Part shown: piece by piece, positions 17,883 to 25,536 of the stretch
Position numbering within the stretch: position 1 is the first letter of the stretch
Layout of the letters: each line of letters opens with the position of its first letter
From: Cyanomargarita calcarea GSE-NOS-MK-12-04C
GTDB taxonomy: Bacteria > Cyanobacteriota > Cyanobacteriia > Cyanobacteriales > Nostocaceae
Reading direction: 5' to 3'
Length of the DNA stretch: 64,000 nt
NCBI GenBank assembly: GCA_019359595.1
Contig: JAHHGZ010000039.1
Location: 22,138 to 86,137 of the forward strand
Program-made: the position numbers and the translations under genes
Notes under the pieces: model-generated
Told to the model about the DNA's origin: nothing
What the model saw: only the letters and a program-made list of their open reading frames with translations
Databases searched by the model: none

Positions 17883-19181
17883 TCATCTGACAATGATACT
17901 CGTCCATCCACTCGAGCTATGCTTATTAATTTTATCAGCAACTTCACAAGAGACTCGCACACATCCAGAAGAATGACAACTGCTGCCCAGTGGTTGAGAA
18001 TTATGAAACCCAAACCGATAACCATGACTACTAAAGCCAGTGAACCAAGCCATGTTGTAACGCTTCCAACTGGTGTGACTAACTCCGCATTTAACTCCAA
18101 CAGTGTCCCATCCTGTGGGTGTGCTATCAGAGTTAGGTGTACAATTATGCACTTCTGAAGTACCTTCAGCAGTTTTTGGTGTGCCGTTCCAAAATAGGGT
18201 TACTTGACGATCTGCAAGCACTACGCGAATGTGACTAATTTTGTTGTCAGGATTGACAGCATCGCTCGTACCACAGTTATCCCGTGTTACTTCATCTGAG
18301 CGGCACAATCCTCCACATCCGCTACTGACTGGTTCTTCACAGGCACTAGGGCAGATTGAACGCTGTATAGTTTGGTAAAGATTGGGAGTAGAAGAACTGC
18401 GCTGCTGAATTGTGTGAACTAATTCGTGAGTGAGGAGATGAAGACCTGAAGACGTATGAGGAGAAAATTCTCCACGAGCAAACCAAATATCTTCACCAAC
18501 AGTAAAGGCACGGGCATGAGTTGTCTTAGCCGCTTGATGAGCTTGGTTGTCTGTATGAATCCGAACTTTAGAAAAGTCATGGCCTAAACGACTTTCCATA
18601 ACCTGACGGGTCTCGGTTTGGAGAGGACTGCCTCTGTGTTGCCGCTCTAGAGCTTTCTGCAAGATAACCTGTTCGTTATTGCTTAGTTTGTCTGTGCCTG
18701 GTTCAACTTTTCTTTGGGCGAGTGGAGCGACATTAGATGCTTCGAGTTCTTCTAGCTCTTCTTCTGTCGGTTCTTCATCTCCCCTCTGAGGCTCTTGTTC
18801 TTCTTCAGCAGCTTGACGTTGGATCGAAGGTATAATTTTATTAGCGTGGATAATTTCTTCTTGTCCGCGATCGCCATTCGATATTGTTTGATCGATCTGA
18901 GATTCTGGTGGTGTATTCATCACCAGATCGGCAATACGTTCGGCTTCCTGCTCATACTGGTCTCCTGGTTCACTAATATAAGGCTTAGTTTGCAACAAAG
19001 CTGCTTCCTGACAGCGCGGACAATCACCACCGCAGGCACAACTAGGCTTGCGTTGTAGTTTTGGGGTGCTAAGAGAAAAAGTAGATAGATTGTATATTTT
19101 TGTAACAGGTTCATGGTGAATAGGAACATACTGCCGCTTGGAAGTACCGACTGAGGGGTGTTGAGGAGCAAAAGTTCTCAT
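17883..19181 (-). CDS. DUF4157 CIS cargo candidate with L,D-transpeptidase-like C-terminus
   Basis: 432 aa. Leader MRTFAPQHPSVGTSK..., CACGGDCPRC knuckle (48-57), ISEPGDQYEQEAERIADLVM (69-88), a long acidic linker (about 105-160), and the DUF4157 domain with HELVH at 252-256. A Cys-rich hinge (277-303) leads to a C-terminal domain of about 115 residues. Its beginning (HIRVVLADRQVTLFWNGTP) and end (SSHGYRFGFHNSQPLG then HSSGCVRVSCEVADKI) match the YkuD L,D-transpeptidase pattern. Candidate catalytic residues are His386 or His393, Cys407 and Arg409; the usual SHGC is SSGC here. L,D-transpeptidases cross-link or modify peptidoglycan, so the predicted target is the cell wall (inference). GGAG lies 11 nt before the ATG. 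Confidence 0.83.
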   Translation of the reverse strand: MRTFAPQHPSVGTSKRQYVPIHHEPVTKIYNLSTFSLSTPKLQRKPSCACGGDCPRCQEAALLQTKPYISEPGDQYEQEAERIADLVMNTPPESQIDQTISNGDRGQEEIIHANKIIPSIQRQAAEEEQEPQRGDEEPTEEELEELEASNVAPLAQRKVEPGTDKLSNNEQVILQKALERQHRGSPLQTETRQVMESRLGHDFSKVRIHTDNQAHQAAKTTHARAFTVGEDIWFARGEFSPHTSSGLHLLTHELVHTIQQRSSSTPNLYQTIQRSICPSACEEPVSSGCGGLCRSDEVTRDNCGTSDAVNPDNKISHIRVVLADRQVTLFWNGTPKTAEGTSEVHNCTPNSDSTPTGWDTVGVKCGVSHTSWKRYNMAWFTGFSSHGYRFGFHNSQPLGSSCHSSGCVRVSCEVADKINKHSSSGWTSIIVR

Positions 19182-19340
19182 GGCTTGAGTACTCCTATGA
19201 GTTGATTAATGTCAAATTTATGAACATCTACCTGATGAATTAATTCTGTCAAAGGTAAACCATTGTAATTGAAGATTACTTAGGATATTTCCTAAATTGG
19301 GGGCATGAATCAATACTTTTCGGTTAACAAAGTATTGCCT

Positions 19341-20687
19341 TTATGGCGATGGCGGTCGGCAAGCATCAACAAGTTCTGGGTCGATCGGTACGCCGTTCGC
19401 ATCAGCTATAAACTGTTCGAGGCAGTGAGCGTTGCCGGCACCACCTCCGGTGTCTTCAAGTCCATAGTAGACGTGTGCCGCCTCATGAATTAGAGCAAAT
19501 GCCCGGTTATCAACAGAGTCGTGCCAGAAAAGGCGACAGAGAAAGATACGTGAGGTTCCCGGAATGGCTGCGGCCCAATCGTCAGCGTCACAATCAGGAT
19601 CCAGGCAAGTGTAGTTCATTCGACCGCTAGTCAACAGGCTGCGGACGTTGCCATACCATCTGATGATTAGTTCAACGGTTCCCGAACCTGTACCAGTCCA
19701 GACCTGCGGGTTATCAGGATCTAAGCGCAGGCGTTGGCGCATCCCTCTGGCGATCTCGTCTGAGATGAGGGGCCATGCTGGGGTTGCACCGGCTTGCACC
19801 TGGGTGCGAATATCCGATAGCTCATCAATGACGTTGGTCAGCATTTCTATAGCCCGTGCATCTGCTGTCTGTAGCACACCCACTGGATCTACAGTACCGA
19901 TAGCAGTGAAAATTGGGTAATTACGAGGAAAGCGATTGCAGCTAACGCGGTTGGCATCTACGAGACGTTGAATCTGTTTAGGGCTAACCGCTAATACACT
20001 AGGGCTAATACCACATTGTTGCACTACGTGGGTTAGTTCGTGCGCCATAAGTGCTTGATTGTGTTCACTCTCGCCCTTGCCTAACCAGATGTGATGTCCA
20101 TAGGTGAAAGCTCTTGCCTGAATTTTTGACGCAATCTGATGCGCCTGCTGATCGGTATGTAGCCGCACCTGGTCAAAATTAACTCGAAAGAGCGGTTCTA
20201 CAAAGCGACGCGTCGATGTTGATAGGGGGGTACCGCCATCCTGATCCTGCTTAAACTGAATGTCGAGAGGGGATTCTAGGCTATGCAGGAGTGGCAACTC
20301 TAGCTCATCCTGCCCTTGGCTTAAAGGTGTAATTTGGTGAATAGACTTAGTCTGAATTTTCTCCTCTTCTTCCTCTTCCTCTGGTTCAACTTGACGTTGA
20401 ATAGCTGATTCTGGCATTCGCATTACTTCATTGGCAATGCGTTCGGCTTCCTGCTCATACTTATCCCCCGGTTCACTAATCTTTAGCTTGGTTTGCAGTA
20501 ACGCTTGTTCCTGGCAGCGCGGACATCCCCCACCACAGGCACAACTCGGTTGGCGCTGAAGTACGGTTGAACCAGTTGAAAGTGTAGAAAGACTGTGCGT
20601 TTTTTCAACAGGCGCAGGAGTTGCTCTCATTGGTTTCTGGTCAACGGAATCCTTTTTAGAGGGTTGTCTAGTGGCAACGGTTCTCAT
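19341..20687 (-). CDS. DUF4157 CIS cargo candidate with M35-like metallopeptidase C-terminus
   Basis: 448 aa. Leader MRTVATRQPSKK, CACGGGCPRC knuckle (49-58), ISEPGDKYEQEAERIANEVM (70-89), Glu run (102-109), and the DUF4157 domain with HELTH at 216-220. The C-terminal half holds a second zinc site: RIFLCRLFWHDSVDNRAFAL then IHEAAH (401-405), with acidic candidates after it (CLEQFIADANG). The LC..FW...RA..LIHE..H layout resembles deuterolysin/lysine-specific M35 peptidases. So the protein carries two HExxH motifs, the first probably structural or processing, the second the likely effector protease. A GGAGG sequence precedes the ATG within a leader (GAGGCGCTGAAGCT) nearly identical to that of the 433-aa cargo gene. 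Confidence 0.83.
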   Translation of the reverse strand: MRTVATRQPSKKDSVDQKPMRATPAPVEKTHSLSTLSTGSTVLQRQPSCACGGGCPRCQEQALLQTKLKISEPGDKYEQEAERIANEVMRMPESAIQRQVEPEEEEEEEKIQTKSIHQITPLSQGQDELELPLLHSLESPLDIQFKQDQDGGTPLSTSTRRFVEPLFRVNFDQVRLHTDQQAHQIASKIQARAFTYGHHIWLGKGESEHNQALMAHELTHVVQQCGISPSVLAVSPKQIQRLVDANRVSCNRFPRNYPIFTAIGTVDPVGVLQTADARAIEMLTNVIDELSDIRTQVQAGATPAWPLISDEIARGMRQRLRLDPDNPQVWTGTGSGTVELIIRWYGNVRSLLTSGRMNYTCLDPDCDADDWAAAIPGTSRIFLCRLFWHDSVDNRAFALIHEAAHVYYGLEDTGGGAGNAHCLEQFIADANGVPIDPELVDACRPPSP

Positions 20688-20724
20688 AGCTTCAGCGCCT
20701 CCCTAGATGATGATATTTGGTATT

Positions 20725-20768
20725 TTGGGTTTGTTGGGTTTCATGCTTCAACCCAACCTACGGGCGAG
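20725..20768. repeat. Palindromic intergenic repeat upstream of a cargo gene
   Basis: The sequence contains TTGTTGGGTTTCATGCTTCA followed by ACCCAACCTACGGG, the same family as at 17655-17775. It sits in the gap between two cargo genes. Confidence 0.6.
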
Positions 20769-20846
20769 CTGCCATTGCGAGGAATTCTGAGAAAGTGGTT
20801 TGGTGGCAAGACCTTTCATAGATTGAGTGCCTCCCTCGGCTATAGA

Positions 20847-22004
20847 TTACTCTTCCTGTGGACTCAAGAAAGGATTATTGGACAGGGCATTGTGCCATTT
20901 ATTTGTCCAGCCACTTCTGGCTCTGGACACTTCAGGCGCTGCAAGACCCGCTAAAAATGCCCCTGCACCTATGAATGGGCCCGCCGCAACACTGGTTACC
21001 AAACCTGCCCCAAGGCTGCCAAAAACGGTTCCAGCTCCCTGACAGTCAAGATCGAACTGCGGAGAATCATTGCAATTGACCGTCAGTTCACAGGGTCCTG
21101 ATACTTTGAACCATTCCCAGGCACTGGCGTCTTCGGGTGTCAGTGGTTGATGATAGCGCGATAAAATGCCATCGGCTTCGTATACGGTATCGCTAACGGG
21201 AGGATGAATTGGATGGTTCCCTTCTTCTGGAATGACTGCATAGTTATCCAGATCCTCTGAGGAGCAGCCCTGAAATGTCACCGATCCTGAAACGAGGGAT
21301 GCTCTTTGAATCAGAGCAAGCCCTTGCTGCTGTTGCAACACATGGGTCAGTTCGTGGGCGAGTAATCGCTTGCCGGAAAGGGTTTCGGGTTCATACTGTC
21401 CCCGGTTAAAGACAATGTTGTGACCCAGGGTAAAGGCGCGAGCCTGGAGAACCTGGGCTGACTCGACTGCTTTTGCATCAGTATGCACTTTTACCTGACT
21501 AAAGTTATAGCCAAATCGATCTTCCATGAAACGACGGGTGTTGGCATTGAGCGATTGTCCGGTGGTGCTTAAGACCTCATGCACGATCGGCGGCACTCCG
21601 GCAGGCACAGGCTGATGGGGGTTGGGAGGAGCGATCGCCTGCCTCTGAACTATCTTCTCCTCGTTCTCTTCTTCAGACTTGACCTGCTGTTGTACAGAAG
21701 GTTCCGGCATTCGCATCACTTCGTCTGCAATGCGTTCGCGAAGCGTCTCTGAAAGAGAATCGGCTTCCTGCTCGTACTCATCCCCCGGTTCATTAATCTT
21801 CAGCTTGGTTTGCAGCGTCAGGTCGCCTTGACAACGCGGACAACTGCCGCCACAGGCACATTTGCGTTGTAGCAGTGGTATCCCTGTTGAAAGGGGAGAG
21901 ACATTGCGCGATCGCACTCCACTCACTGCTAAAGGCGATCGCACGCGATCCTGCTTTTGCTGAGATAAATCTTTGGCAGGTTGTTTGGTAGCAAGGGTTC
22001 TCAT
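20847..22004 (-). CDS. DUF4157 CIS cargo candidate with Gly/Ala hydrophobic C-terminus
   Basis: 385 aa. Leader MRTLATKQPAKDLSQQK, knuckle CACGGSCPRC (49-58), INEPGDEYEQEAD (70-82). An eight-residue insertion SLSETLRE (83-90) follows that the other cargo proteins lack, then RIADEVMRMPEP and the DUF4157 domain with HELTH at 217-221. The C-terminal 160 residues show no known enzyme motif. They contain a Gly/Ala-rich hydrophobic stretch (about 323-357, GAGTVFGSLGAGLVTSVAAG) that could insert into a membrane. The insertion is encoded by a small repeat (about 21737-21760, containing TTCGCGAAGCG) also found in the decayed copy at 17.6 kb. GGAGGT lies upstream of the ATG. Confidence 0.8.
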   Translation of the reverse strand: MRTLATKQPAKDLSQQKQDRVRSPLAVSGVRSRNVSPLSTGIPLLQRKCACGGSCPRCQGDLTLQTKLKINEPGDEYEQEADSLSETLRERIADEVMRMPEPSVQQQVKSEEENEEKIVQRQAIAPPNPHQPVPAGVPPIVHEVLSTTGQSLNANTRRFMEDRFGYNFSQVKVHTDAKAVESAQVLQARAFTLGHNIVFNRGQYEPETLSGKRLLAHELTHVLQQQQGLALIQRASLVSGSVTFQGCSSEDLDNYAVIPEEGNHPIHPPVSDTVYEADGILSRYHQPLTPEDASAWEWFKVSGPCELTVNCNDSPQFDLDCQGAGTVFGSLGAGLVTSVAAGPFIGAGAFLAGLAAPEVSRARSGWTNKWHNALSNNPFLSPQEE

Positions 22005-22069
22005 GTGTTCAGTACCTCCGGTGGTTGAGGTATTGGTTGTTGTGGGTTTGTTGGGTTTAGTGCCTCAAG

Positions 22070-22249
22070 CTACCCCTGTTAAGGTGAAGTTTTTTTCAAC
22101 GTAGTAGTAAGGGTTGTAGCGTTGCACCGATTAAAATTTGATAGCAAAAAATAGTGTTTGCGCTCAATTTTTCGGTTTAAGGGTTGCGAACATAACGTAA
22201 GAATAAGGCTTCCACCTAGTACATTATTGGTACACCTTAACAGGGGTAG
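22070..22249. mobile_element. 180-bp MITE with 17-bp terminal inverted repeats and 9-bp target duplication
   Basis: The left end CTACCCCTGTTAAGGTG (22070-22086) is the exact reverse complement of the right end (22233-22249). The element is flanked by perfect 9-bp direct repeats TGCCTCAAG (22061-22069 and 22250-22258). It is inserted in a copy of the palindromic intergenic repeat. There is no room for a transposase, so it must be moved in trans by an element sharing these ends. The surrounding gap 22005-22371 contains no gene I can support. Confidence 0.88.
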
Positions 22250-22371
22250 TGCCTCAAGCCAAGCTACAGGTGGGCGATCGACTTGTCGATGTGGACGCAT
22301 TACCAGGATTAAAAAATAACCTTTCAAATATGCCAACAGGGCAAAGTCATTTTTCCACCTATGATTTTGAT

Positions 22372-23100
22372 CTACGAAAAAACATCTCGGTGAGCTAGCC
22401 ATGCACTAGCACGTTGACGAATTCTAAGTTGTTCCTCCTCTGAAGCCTTCGTGATCAAATCTGCTGCAAAGGGAAAAGGATGTACTGGCGGAGGATAAAG
22501 GAAATCCTCATAGTTGTAAAAAATGATCTCCTGGGAAGACGAAAGAAAGTTCTCTCCAGTCATCCGAGTTAAGCAACCAAGGGCAGAACCAGCGACTGTG
22601 AAAGGTGTTCCCTCAATATTTCTCGCACTATCCAGAGCATCTACGAGAACGGGTAATACTTCCTCAGGAGGTGTTGGAGAATCAAGGTGTTGGAAGGCTA
22701 ATGCGAGTGCGCTAAGGTACCTAACGTGTTCATCTGGATTTTGTAACATTTCCCTAAGTCGATCGGTTGGGCTTTCATCGCCAAGATATCTCAGCATGGA
22801 GACGATCCAAATATCCAAAATAGGACTTCGTTTACCTAACTCGTCGTATAAGACCTTCTTTGCTGGGCTACCAATCTCCAAAACAAGGTCATAGCAAGCA
22901 TCTTTCACTGCAAAATCGGGATTGCTGAGTCTATCCAGAAGCCACGGCACAGTAGCTTCTTTCCCGTCTAGGAGAACTTGCTTGCTGCGTTGCCCATTCT
23001 CTATATTAGCGGAGGTCAGAGCCCGCTCAGGTAATGGGAGCGAAGCCAAATAAGTATCGAGATGCTTAGTAAGTTCCTGCTTAGGGTCTGCGTAACTCAT
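22372..23100 (-). CDS. HEAT-repeat protein inside the cargo array
   Basis: 242 aa, helical repeats throughout: VPWLLDRLSNPDFAVKDACYDLVLEIG (about 50-77), PILDIWIVSMLRYLGDESP, LREMLQNPDEHVRYLSALALAF, LPVLVDALDSA. It lacks the cargo leader, the Cys knuckle and DUF4157, so it is not a cargo of the same kind. HEAT proteins act as binding scaffolds. Its place between two cargo genes on the same strand suggests a chaperone, loading adaptor or immunity partner, but the sequence does not decide. The C-terminus (PPPVHPFPFAADLITKASEEEQLRIRQRASAW) is non-repetitive. No paralogue elsewhere in the window. Confidence 0.75.
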   Translation of the reverse strand: MSYADPKQELTKHLDTYLASLPLPERALTSANIENGQRSKQVLLDGKEATVPWLLDRLSNPDFAVKDACYDLVLEIGSPAKKVLYDELGKRSPILDIWIVSMLRYLGDESPTDRLREMLQNPDEHVRYLSALALAFQHLDSPTPPEEVLPVLVDALDSARNIEGTPFTVAGSALGCLTRMTGENFLSSSQEIIFYNYEDFLYPPPVHPFPFAADLITKASEEEQLRIRQRASAWLAHRDVFS

Positions 23101-23206
23101 CTGAGTTTGTACCTCCCTTTGGGCTGTATTATGAATGGTTTCAGATATATAGCCTTAAAAACTACACCATTTGGCAAGAAAACTATTATTGAATTGTTCT
23201 CCCCAA

Positions 23207-24508
23207 TTAGGGAAGCCTTGTTCTAGTCACATTGGTAATATTGTTATGCGATAGTGTTACCGTAACGCGGTAACGAGTTCCATCGGGGTAACGAAAAATC
23301 ACTGTACGGGTGCCGTTCATGGTGCCATCAGGGTTCGCCGTTGCTCCAACTAAATTTGTGTCCGACTCAAGGACTGCTCCAATCATGCCTAGTTCCGCCG
23401 CTAAACCTTGCCCATGAGATCCACTGGTGGGTGAACCATAAGCTCGCTGTGCAGCCGTAGTGCCTAGTTGTTTTTCTCGTTGTTCAACGAGTTCATGAAG
23501 AAGAGCCGCCCTTGCATCCCAACCAGGTTGACCAATTCCCAATGCCTCTATATCAGCGATGTCGATCTGTGACAGGGCGTAACTACCCACGATGGACGTC
23601 CCTCCAGAAACCACGCTAACGGTGGTAGTCCCTGCCTCATTTATCAAAGATTGAAGTCTCCCTGTGAAGAATTGCTGTTCAGGCGTAGGTGGTCCCTGAT
23701 TTCCACTTTGGATGATCTCTACCTCCCCAGATGCGCTCATCCGTGCTTGAAAACGAATGTCTATCCCAGCATTTATAATAGCAATGACACGCGCAACGTC
23801 TCCCTGAGTTCCTGTCAGTGCCAGTTTTTGTTGAATATGAGCTGGAGATTTTGTGAATCCAAAGTTGTTTACTTTCATATGCCGAGTGTTGGGTTGCTGC
23901 TGCAACACATGTGTTAATTCATGTGCTAGCAGTCCTCGACCACTAACCGTTTTAGGCAAATATTGTCCTGCCCCAAATACAACATTATGCCCTACAGTAT
24001 AGGCCAGTGCCTTTACTGTTTTTGCTGACTCCACTGCTTTTTCATCTGTATGCACTCGCACCTGGCTGAAATCATGACCAAAGCGGGATTCCATGAAGGT
24101 GCGGGTTTCGAGATCGAGTGGTTGACCGGGGGAGTTGAGGACTTCCTGGACAATCGGAGGGACTTCAGAAGATTCTTGTATTGGGACTGAAGAAGCAACT
24201 TGGCTATTAATCGCTTTGGTCTGAATTACACCCTCCTCCTTTGGCTCCATCTGTCGCTGCACAGATGGTTCTGGCATTCGCATCACCTCATCAGCAATGC
24301 GTTCGGCTTCTTGCTCGTACTTATCCCCCGGTTCACTAATATTGAGCTTGGTCTGACAACGCGGACAACCACCCCCACAAGCGCAACTAGGCTTACGTTG
24401 CAGCACCCCAGAACTGAGCGATCGTCTAGATGGCTGAATCACCGCACGATTCACAAGAGCCTGTCTTTGCTGAGTATTTGAGGGTTCTTTCACGGCAGGG
24501 GTTTTCAT
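23207..24508 (-). CDS. DUF4157 CIS cargo candidate with HExxE C-terminal domain
   Basis: 433 aa. Leader MKTPAVKEPSNTQQRQ, CACGGGCPRC knuckle (42-51), ISEPGDKYEQEAERIADEVM (57-76), DUF4157 domain with HELTH at 196-200. The C-terminal domain (about 225-433) includes LSQIDIADIEALGIG, then AALLHELVEQREKQLG (HELVE at 338-342) and GSHGQGLAAELGM (His365, Glu371). This could be a metal site of a second peptidase-like fold, although HExxE is not the usual HExxH. The final 35 residues are beta-rich (TVIFRYPDGTRYRVTVTLSH). It is the first cargo gene after the structural genes (26 bp from the 328-aa gene), with a GAGGCGCTGAAGCC leader before the ATG. Confidence 0.8.
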   Translation of the reverse strand: MKTPAVKEPSNTQQRQALVNRAVIQPSRRSLSSGVLQRKPSCACGGGCPRCQTKLNISEPGDKYEQEAERIADEVMRMPEPSVQRQMEPKEEGVIQTKAINSQVASSVPIQESSEVPPIVQEVLNSPGQPLDLETRTFMESRFGHDFSQVRVHTDEKAVESAKTVKALAYTVGHNVVFGAGQYLPKTVSGRGLLAHELTHVLQQQPNTRHMKVNNFGFTKSPAHIQQKLALTGTQGDVARVIAIINAGIDIRFQARMSASGEVEIIQSGNQGPPTPEQQFFTGRLQSLINEAGTTTVSVVSGGTSIVGSYALSQIDIADIEALGIGQPGWDARAALLHELVEQREKQLGTTAAQRAYGSPTSGSHGQGLAAELGMIGAVLESDTNLVGATANPDGTMNGTRTVIFRYPDGTRYRVTVTLSHNNITNVTRTRLP

Positions 24509-24534
24509 GGCTTCAGCGCCTCTCTAGATATCAA

Positions 24535-25521
24535 TTATGAAATCATTCCTCTGTTGATAGTGATATTAAACACTTCAACACGACCCGTCTCACATCTCAC
24601 CGCATTCTCAGAGGAGTACAGTGTATTTCCCTGGCTATCCATCACTTTGATATACAGATCGGGACGAGCTTCAAATAAATCCTGAAAATCCTCGGTGCGA
24701 TAGGCGATCGCAAAATCTCCATTGGCATCGGTTTGTGTTGTGCCCAGGCGATCGTCAAAGTGAAGATCGCGATCGGACAAACTCACTACCAACCCCTCCA
24801 ACGGTTGACCATGTTCGTCGCTCACCCGTCCCCGCGCTAGCCAGACATCGGGTTCCACCATTACATCCACTATTACATCGGTTGAGTTACCATCCGGCGG
24901 CGTAACACAGATTTTTAGGACATCAGTATCGGATAGGAAAATTTCCCGATAAACCACCTGTCCCGGTTGAATTGTCAGGGCTTCTGAGCTGCGATAGAGG
25001 ATACGTTGATTTGGATCGCTCACCATTAGGAACACTGGCTCCGTGGGTGGCTTTGTAGCAGATTTATCATCTTTAGGCGAGTAGAGGATGGCAAAGTATC
25101 CCCGCTCATCGGTGCAGGCATAACCCAGATCCCGAATCCATTGCCCTTTGCGATTGACAAGGGAAACAGTCAGTCCGGGAATTCCTTGATTTTCCTTGGC
25201 TTGGAGGACGCGACCGTGTACCATCCAAGTATTGCGATCTACGGTAGGCACCTGAATTTTTGTTTTTTCGATTTCAACCTTGAGGTCGCGGGTAAAGCCC
25301 TGGGTAAATTGAAGCTTTGTATCAATTCGTTGCACCCGCGCATCGTTGGCTCCGTATTTAACCGATAACCGTTCTCGTTCTTTTTCCAATGCTTTGGTAT
25401 TCACCTGCTGCACCGTCGCCATTTTGTCCAGGTTATCTGCCCGGAGTCGATCGGTCTGCTCCAGCGAGGTGTCGATTATTCTAAAGATTTCATCCGTACT
25501 AAACTCTGTTCTCTTAGGCAT
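24535..25521 (-). CDS. CIS-associated protein with coiled coil and two carboxypeptidase-regulatory-like domains
   Basis: 328 aa. Residues about 8-90 are charged and helical (TSLEQTDRLRADNLDKMATV, ALEKERERLSVKYG), probably a coiled coil. Residues about 100-200 and 225-320 are two copies of a beta-sandwich of the carboxypeptidase regulatory-like/Ig-like type: HGRVLQAKENQGIPGLTVSL...TDERGYFAILY, and RGRVSDEHGQPLEGLVVSLSD...TDANGDFAIAY. Such domains act as spacers or binding modules. It lies 15 bp after the large fibre-like gene and just before the cargo array, so it may be a fibre accessory, an adaptor between needle and cargo, or an anchor. No enzyme motif. Confidence 0.7.
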   Translation of the reverse strand: MPKRTEFSTDEIFRIIDTSLEQTDRLRADNLDKMATVQQVNTKALEKERERLSVKYGANDARVQRIDTKLQFTQGFTRDLKVEIEKTKIQVPTVDRNTWMVHGRVLQAKENQGIPGLTVSLVNRKGQWIRDLGYACTDERGYFAILYSPKDDKSATKPPTEPVFLMVSDPNQRILYRSSEALTIQPGQVVYREIFLSDTDVLKICVTPPDGNSTDVIVDVMVEPDVWLARGRVSDEHGQPLEGLVVSLSDRDLHFDDRLGTTQTDANGDFAIAYRTEDFQDLFEARPDLYIKVMDSQGNTLYSSENAVRCETGRVEVFNITINRGMIS

Positions 25522-25536
25522 AGGACGCTAGACCTC

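Noticed and set aside
22079..22402. 107-codon minus-strand frame in the cargo array
   Set aside because: It lies almost entirely over the 180-bp MITE and its flanking repeat, so it is a chance frame through the element.
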